Positions 6,379 to 9,869 of a stretch of DNA of 9,869 nt are shown here, piece by piece. Position 1 is the first letter of the stretch. Every line of letters starts with the position of its first letter. Location: contig DNBN01000027.1 of the NCBI GenBank assembly GCA_003491845.1, positions 1 through 9,869 of the forward strand. The letters run 5' to 3'. Under the pieces are notes generated by a model. It did not search any database. It had not been told where the DNA came from and saw only the letters and a list, made by a program, of their open reading frames with translations. This DNA comes from Porticoccaceae bacterium. GTDB taxonomy: Bacteria; Pseudomonadota; Gammaproteobacteria; Pseudomonadales; Porticoccaceae. The translations under genes and the position numbers were made by a program.

Positions 6379-7761
6379 TTAAAAAAAAGTAAAACCGACG
6401 GCGAAAAGTTTTTCCACTGCCTTAGTGTTTTCTTTATCGACAACAAAGACGATGACATGATCATTATTTTTAATCACTGTGTCATGGTGAGCAATAATGA
6501 CTTCTCCGTCTCGGACCAATGCTGCTAGAGTCGCTCCTGGGGGCGATTTAATGTCACCAATAGCTCGGCCTACCACCTTCGACGATTTAGCATCGCCATG
6601 GACTATAAATTCAAGCGCTTCTGCTGCTCCACGTCGCAGTGAGTGCACACTTACCGTGTCCCCCTGGCGAACATGTGTCAGCAGAGAGCTGGTCGTGACC
6701 TGTTGTGGGGAAATGGCAATATCTATTTCACCCCCTTGCATTAGATCAGCGTAAACGGGGTTGCTAATGAGTGTCATAACCTTTTTAGCGCCAAGCCTTT
6801 TGGCTAGCAAGGAGGCCATTATATTGACTTCATCGTCGTTGGTCAGCGCTAAAAATACGTCAGTTTTGTCAATATTCTCATCTAGCAATAGTTCTTGATC
6901 AGTTGCTGAGCCATTTAATACGACGGCTCGATCCAGTTTTTCTGCTAAATAGGCTCCACGTTCCGGAGAGAATTCAATAATTTTAATATTGTAATCATCT
7001 TCCAATGCTCGGCTGAGGCGAAAACCAATATTGCCGCCTCCAGCAATGACTAATCGTTGATAGGGTTTTTCTAGTCGACGTAGTTCGCTCATAACCTTGC
7101 GAATATTTTTTTTAGCCGCTATGAAAAATACCTCATCGCCATCTTCAATTACGGTATCACCCTCCGGGAAAATGGCACGATCTTTTCGATAAATAGCGGC
7201 AACTCGTGCATCTGCCTTTGGCATATGCTCTTTTAGAGTACGTAATTCTTGCCCTACAAGCGGGCTATCTTTTACTGCGCGCAGGCCTACCAATTGTAAG
7301 ATCCCATCTGCAAAATCCAATACTTGAAGGGCGCCGGGCTGTTCAATAAGTTTGCGAATATAGTCAGTAACAGCCTGCTCTGGGGTAATCATTACATCGA
7401 CAGGCATATTTTTGTCATTGAACAGAATTTTTTTATATTTTGGATTTGTGTAATTATAGGCTCGAACACGGGCAATTTTGGTAGGGGTGTGAAAGAGGGA
7501 GTAAGCCACCTGGCAAGCTGTAATATTAACTTCATCGCTGCTGGTGACGGCCACCAACATGTCAGCATCCTCAATTCCTGCTTTTACTAAAACATCAGGG
7601 TAACAGCCGGTTCCAACGACAGTCTGAATGTCTAGGCGGTCTTGAAGTGAGCGCAGCGCACGCTCATCAATATCGACTAAGGTGATATCTGCATATTCTC
7701 GAGCTAAATTTTTAGCTAAGGTCCCGCCGACTTGCCCTGCACCTACTATTATTATTTTCAT
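6379..7761 (-). CDS. trkA: Trk system potassium uptake regulatory protein TrkA
   Basis: TrkA is the cytoplasmic NAD(H)- and nucleotide-binding gating ring of Trk K+ channels. The 460 aa contain two tandem RCK units, as in E. coli TrkA (458 aa). The first Rossmann domain begins at the N-terminus with GAGQVGG (7-13) and an acidic strand end at VDID (29-32), and is followed by a RCK_C domain (about 143-225). The second begins with GGGNIG (241-246), with acidic Glu263, and is followed by RCK_C (about 370-455). Both glycine motifs are intact. The ATG at 7761 lies 2 nt past the rsmB stop, and GGGA (7770-7767), spaced 5 nt, overlaps that stop, pointing to translational coupling. The gene ends in a run of eight T (6388-6381) just before its TAA. 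Confidence 0.96.
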   Translation of the reverse strand: MKIIIVGAGQVGGTLAKNLAREYADITLVDIDERALRSLQDRLDIQTVVGTGCYPDVLVKAGIEDADMLVAVTSSDEVNITACQVAYSLFHTPTKIARVRAYNYTNPKYKKILFNDKNMPVDVMITPEQAVTDYIRKLIEQPGALQVLDFADGILQLVGLRAVKDSPLVGQELRTLKEHMPKADARVAAIYRKDRAIFPEGDTVIEDGDEVFFIAAKKNIRKVMSELRRLEKPYQRLVIAGGGNIGFRLSRALEDDYNIKIIEFSPERGAYLAEKLDRAVVLNGSATDQELLLDENIDKTDVFLALTNDDEVNIMASLLAKRLGAKKVMTLISNPVYADLMQGGEIDIAISPQQVTTSSLLTHVRQGDTVSVHSLRRGAAEALEFIVHGDAKSSKVVGRAIGDIKSPPGATLAALVRDGEVIIAHHDTVIKNNDHVIVFVVDKENTKAVEKLFAVGFTFF

Positions 7762-7763
7762 CG

Positions 7764-9119
7764 TTATCCCAACGTTGCCAGTGACTCTGTTGTTTGGCCT
7801 ACTTTACGAAGTTTTGCATAATAAAACCCATCATGGCCTTCGGGGACCGGAAATAATTGTCTGCCATAAGGCGTGGTTTTACCCCAGGACGCCTGAATAT
7901 TTATCACTTCTGCGTCTACTCGACCCTCAATAAATGATTTAATAATATGATCATTTTCCTCTGGTAGAACCGAGCATGTGGCGTACACTAAAATACCCCC
8001 ATTTGACAGTGTTTGCCATAATCTTTGTAACAGCCTTGTTTGAATATCCGTAAGCTTATCAATATCTGCCGGTTTGCGCAGTATTTTGATATCCGGGTGC
8101 CGCCGGATAACGCCCGTGGCTGAACAAGGTGCATCTAATAAAATTCTTTGAAATGGCTTTCTGTCCCACCAACTATCAAGCTCGCCGGCATCGGCGGCTA
8201 TGAGTTGTGCAGACAGATCAAGTCGAGTTAAATTTTCCTCTACTCGGATTAGACGCCTGGGCTCTGAATCAACTGCCACAAGAGATGCTATTCTTGGTTG
8301 CAGCTCTAAGATATGACATGTTTTTCCTCCGGGAGCACAGCATGCATCCAGTACTCTGTGCCCTGATTCTAGCTGTAAAAGAGAGGCCGCAAGTTGAGCG
8401 GCTTCATCTTGAACGCTAACAGCTCCGGCGGCAAACTCAGGTAGTTGTTTTACATCAACAGCAGACACTAGTTGAATTCCTGAGGGTGCATTAGGTGTTT
8501 TACTGGCTTGGATACCAGCATCTTTGAGTTTGGCCAAGTAATCATTGCGGGAGACTTTGGTTGTGTTGACGCGCAAGGTCATCGGTCCACGCTGGTTATT
8601 TGCCTCGATTATCGCCAACACATCATTTTGATGCCAAGCGTCATTGAGTTTTTTTATGAGCCATTTAGGGTGTGCGTTTTGAAAAACTAAATGGTCCTTA
8701 TGCTCATCAAGCAAGGCCAATTTTTCACGCTGGAATGTTCTTAATACTGCATTTACCAGACCTTTTGCCCAAATTCGATTAAGCGCTTTGGTAGCAGCCA
8801 CTGTTTCATTGACCGAGGCATGTTCTGAAATTCTCATATGCACTAATTGATAAAGACCACAGGCTAGTAACCCCTGAATTTCAAGATCCTTTTCTTTCAG
8901 TGGCTTTGGGACCAGCTGCTTGATCAAGATAGCAATTTGAGGATACCAACGTAGACTGCCAAAACACATTTCTTTGAACAGAGATCGGTCTTGTTCAGCC
9001 ACAGAGTCAGCATATTCCGGGAGTAGGGTTGATAGCGACTGCCCGCGCAAAACATTGGCAATGACCTTTGCAGCTGCTGCTCGTGGAGAAAGTATTGTCA
9101 ATTTTTTAGATTTAGACAC
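7764..9119 (-). CDS. rsmB: 16S rRNA (cytosine(967)-C5)-methyltransferase RsmB
   Basis: RsmB (Sun, Fmu) makes m5C967 in 16S rRNA using S-adenosylmethionine. Numbering from the GTG at 9119 (451 aa; E. coli 429), a NusB-like RNA-binding domain covers about residues 10-135, followed by the Rossmann methyltransferase domain. That holds SAM motif I LDACCAPGGK (257-266), the acidic VAVDSEP (281-287), motif IV DAPCSATG (329-336, Cys332) and motif VI YATCS (379-383, with the nucleophile-type Cys382). There is no ATG near the 5' end: choices are TTG 9140, GTG 9134, GTG 9119 and TTG 9101. I prefer GTG 9119 because GGAAA lies about 10 nt upstream and the fmt overlap is then only 8 nt. TTG 9101 would fit family length slightly better, so the start is uncertain while the gene is not. 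trkA follows after 2 nt. Confidence 0.94.
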   Translation of the reverse strand: MSKSKKLTILSPRAAAAKVIANVLRGQSLSTLLPEYADSVAEQDRSLFKEMCFGSLRWYPQIAILIKQLVPKPLKEKDLEIQGLLACGLYQLVHMRISEHASVNETVAATKALNRIWAKGLVNAVLRTFQREKLALLDEHKDHLVFQNAHPKWLIKKLNDAWHQNDVLAIIEANNQRGPMTLRVNTTKVSRNDYLAKLKDAGIQASKTPNAPSGIQLVSAVDVKQLPEFAAGAVSVQDEAAQLAASLLQLESGHRVLDACCAPGGKTCHILELQPRIASLVAVDSEPRRLIRVEENLTRLDLSAQLIAADAGELDSWWDRKPFQRILLDAPCSATGVIRRHPDIKILRKPADIDKLTDIQTRLLQRLWQTLSNGGILVYATCSVLPEENDHIIKSFIEGRVDAEVINIQASWGKTTPYGRQLFPVPEGHDGFYYAKLRKVGQTTESLATLG

Positions 9120-9869
9120 CCAGTATTTTTCCACAGGCAAACATATCGGCTTTAGATTTTAGAATTTCTGCTACCGGTAATCTGGACTTTCCTGCCAATT
9201 GAATCTCTTTAATTATTAGACATGACTGATCACCGCACTGTATCAATAAGCCGTCAGAGCCTGCTGAAAGTATTTCTCCAGCAGACCCCCTGCCAGGATT
9301 ATCAGTATCAGTGGAAGTCTGCCATATTTTTAGACGCTGCCCATCTATTAGCGAATAGCACGTTGGCGAGGGATTGAAGGCGCGAATACGACGAGCAATA
9401 ATCGTTGCTGATTCTGTCCAGTTGATTTCAGTTTCAGATTTAGTGATTTTGTGTGCGTAGCTGCAGTCTCGGTCGTTCTGAGGTACAGCAGTAAGAGTAC
9501 CTTTGGTTAGTTGTTGAAGTGTTTCGATCAACGTTTTGCACCCCAGTGCAGCGAGTTTTTCATACAGGGTACCACTGGTTTCTAATGGGTCAATCTGACA
9601 GCGAGAGATAGCTAGCATAGCACCTGTATCAAGACCTTCATCCATTTGCATAATAGTCACACCGGTGGTCTTATCACCAGCTTCAATAGCTCGTTGGATA
9701 GGTGCTGCGCCACGCCAGCGCGGCAGTTCAGAACCATGAACATTAATGCAACCATATGTAGGAATCTCTAGTATGGTCTGGGGCAAGATAAGACCATAGG
9801 CTACCACTACTAATATATCGGCATTCAACTGAGATAGTATTTCGTGTTGCTCTGGATTTTTTAAAGAGA
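9112..9869 (-). CDS. fmt: methionyl-tRNA formyltransferase, 5' end outside window
   Basis: Fmt transfers a formyl group from 10-formyltetrahydrofolate to Met-tRNA(fMet) for initiation of translation. The visible 251 residues match the family from about E. coli residue 65 to the C-terminus. They include VVVAYGLILP, the INVHGS segment with the catalytic Asn and His, PRWRGAAPIQ, and GLDTG with the catalytic Asp. The C-terminal OB-like tRNA-binding domain follows, with IRAFNPSP marking its approach. The reading frame stays open to the right edge; the codon at 9828 is an internal TTG, not a start, and residues upstream of it (ending in ILSQ) continue the family pattern. About 60-75 N-terminal residues are missing from the window. 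One oddity is Glu in the loop that normally reads SLLP (here SELP). It is first of the visible - strand unit; def usually precedes it in relatives. Confidence 0.95.
   Translation of the reverse strand, partial: SLKNPEQHEILSQLNADILVVVAYGLILPQTILEIPTYGCINVHGSELPRWRGAAPIQRAIEAGDKTTGVTIMQMDEGLDTGAMLAISRCQIDPLETSGTLYEKLAALGCKTLIETLQQLTKGTLTAVPQNDRDCSYAHKITKSETEINWTESATIIARRIRAFNPSPTCYSLIDGQRLKIWQTSTDTDNPGRGSAGEILSAGSDGLLIQCGDQSCLIIKEIQLAGKSRLPVAEILKSKADMFACGKILGV

Noticed and set aside
6366..6464. Longer trkH starting at 6464 (515 aa)
   Set aside because: The extra 33 residues overlap the trkA 3' end, are basic and unlike TrkH, and would make the protein longer than the family norm. The ATG at 6365 gives 482 aa.
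6112..6528. 138-aa + strand open frame across the trkH/trkA junction
   Set aside because: It lies antisense to two certain genes, has a composition typical of an antisense shadow, and shows no recognisable domain.
9112..9828. fmt starting at 9828
   Set aside because: The codon at 9828 is TTG within a frame that stays open to the window edge. The residues before it match Fmt, so this is an internal position of a gene cut by the window.

Overview
The window reads as ordinary chromosome of a gammaproteobacterium of moderately low GC. The evidence is a full-length UvrD with a C-terminal Tudor-like domain, a Trk potassium system of the TrkA/TrkH type, and the order fmt-rsmB-trkA-trkH, which from memory is typical of Pseudomonas, Cellvibrio and marine relatives. 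A Cellvibrionales-like marine lineage is my best guess from the RimB-RimK fusion and the TRAP binding protein, but that is inference. No mobile element, CRISPR array, tRNA, rRNA or foreign-looking island is visible, and every complete gene is intact.

Layout: positions 1-199 are a non-coding, AT-rich leader holding several short inverted and direct repeats. Three genes follow on the + strand: uvrD (DNA helicase II), a lipoprotein-type TRAP transporter substrate-binding protein of the TakP/DctP type, and a fused RimB-like protease plus RimK-like ATP-grasp ligase. Gaps of about 40 nt make a single transcript plausible. On the - strand, read from the right edge, come fmt (5' end cut off by the window), rsmB, trkA and trkH. 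They are packed with an 8-nt overlap, a 2-nt gap and a 13-nt gap, which is strongly operon-like. The two sets converge at 4917-4920, where one TTAA supplies both stop codons.

The - strand unit combines translation (formylation of initiator tRNA by Fmt, 16S rRNA m5C967 methylation by RsmB) with potassium uptake (TrkA gating ring, TrkH pore). The + strand unit combines DNA repair, perception or uptake of an organic acid, and a probable glutamate-ligation or ribosomal-protein modification enzyme. I see no functional link among those three.

I did not find a clearly new biological system. The points most worth a second look are the protease-ligase fusion, the TRAP binding protein without neighbouring membrane subunits, the repeat cluster upstream of uvrD, and the T8 run at the end of trkA, where a +1 shift would join trkA to the trkH frame.
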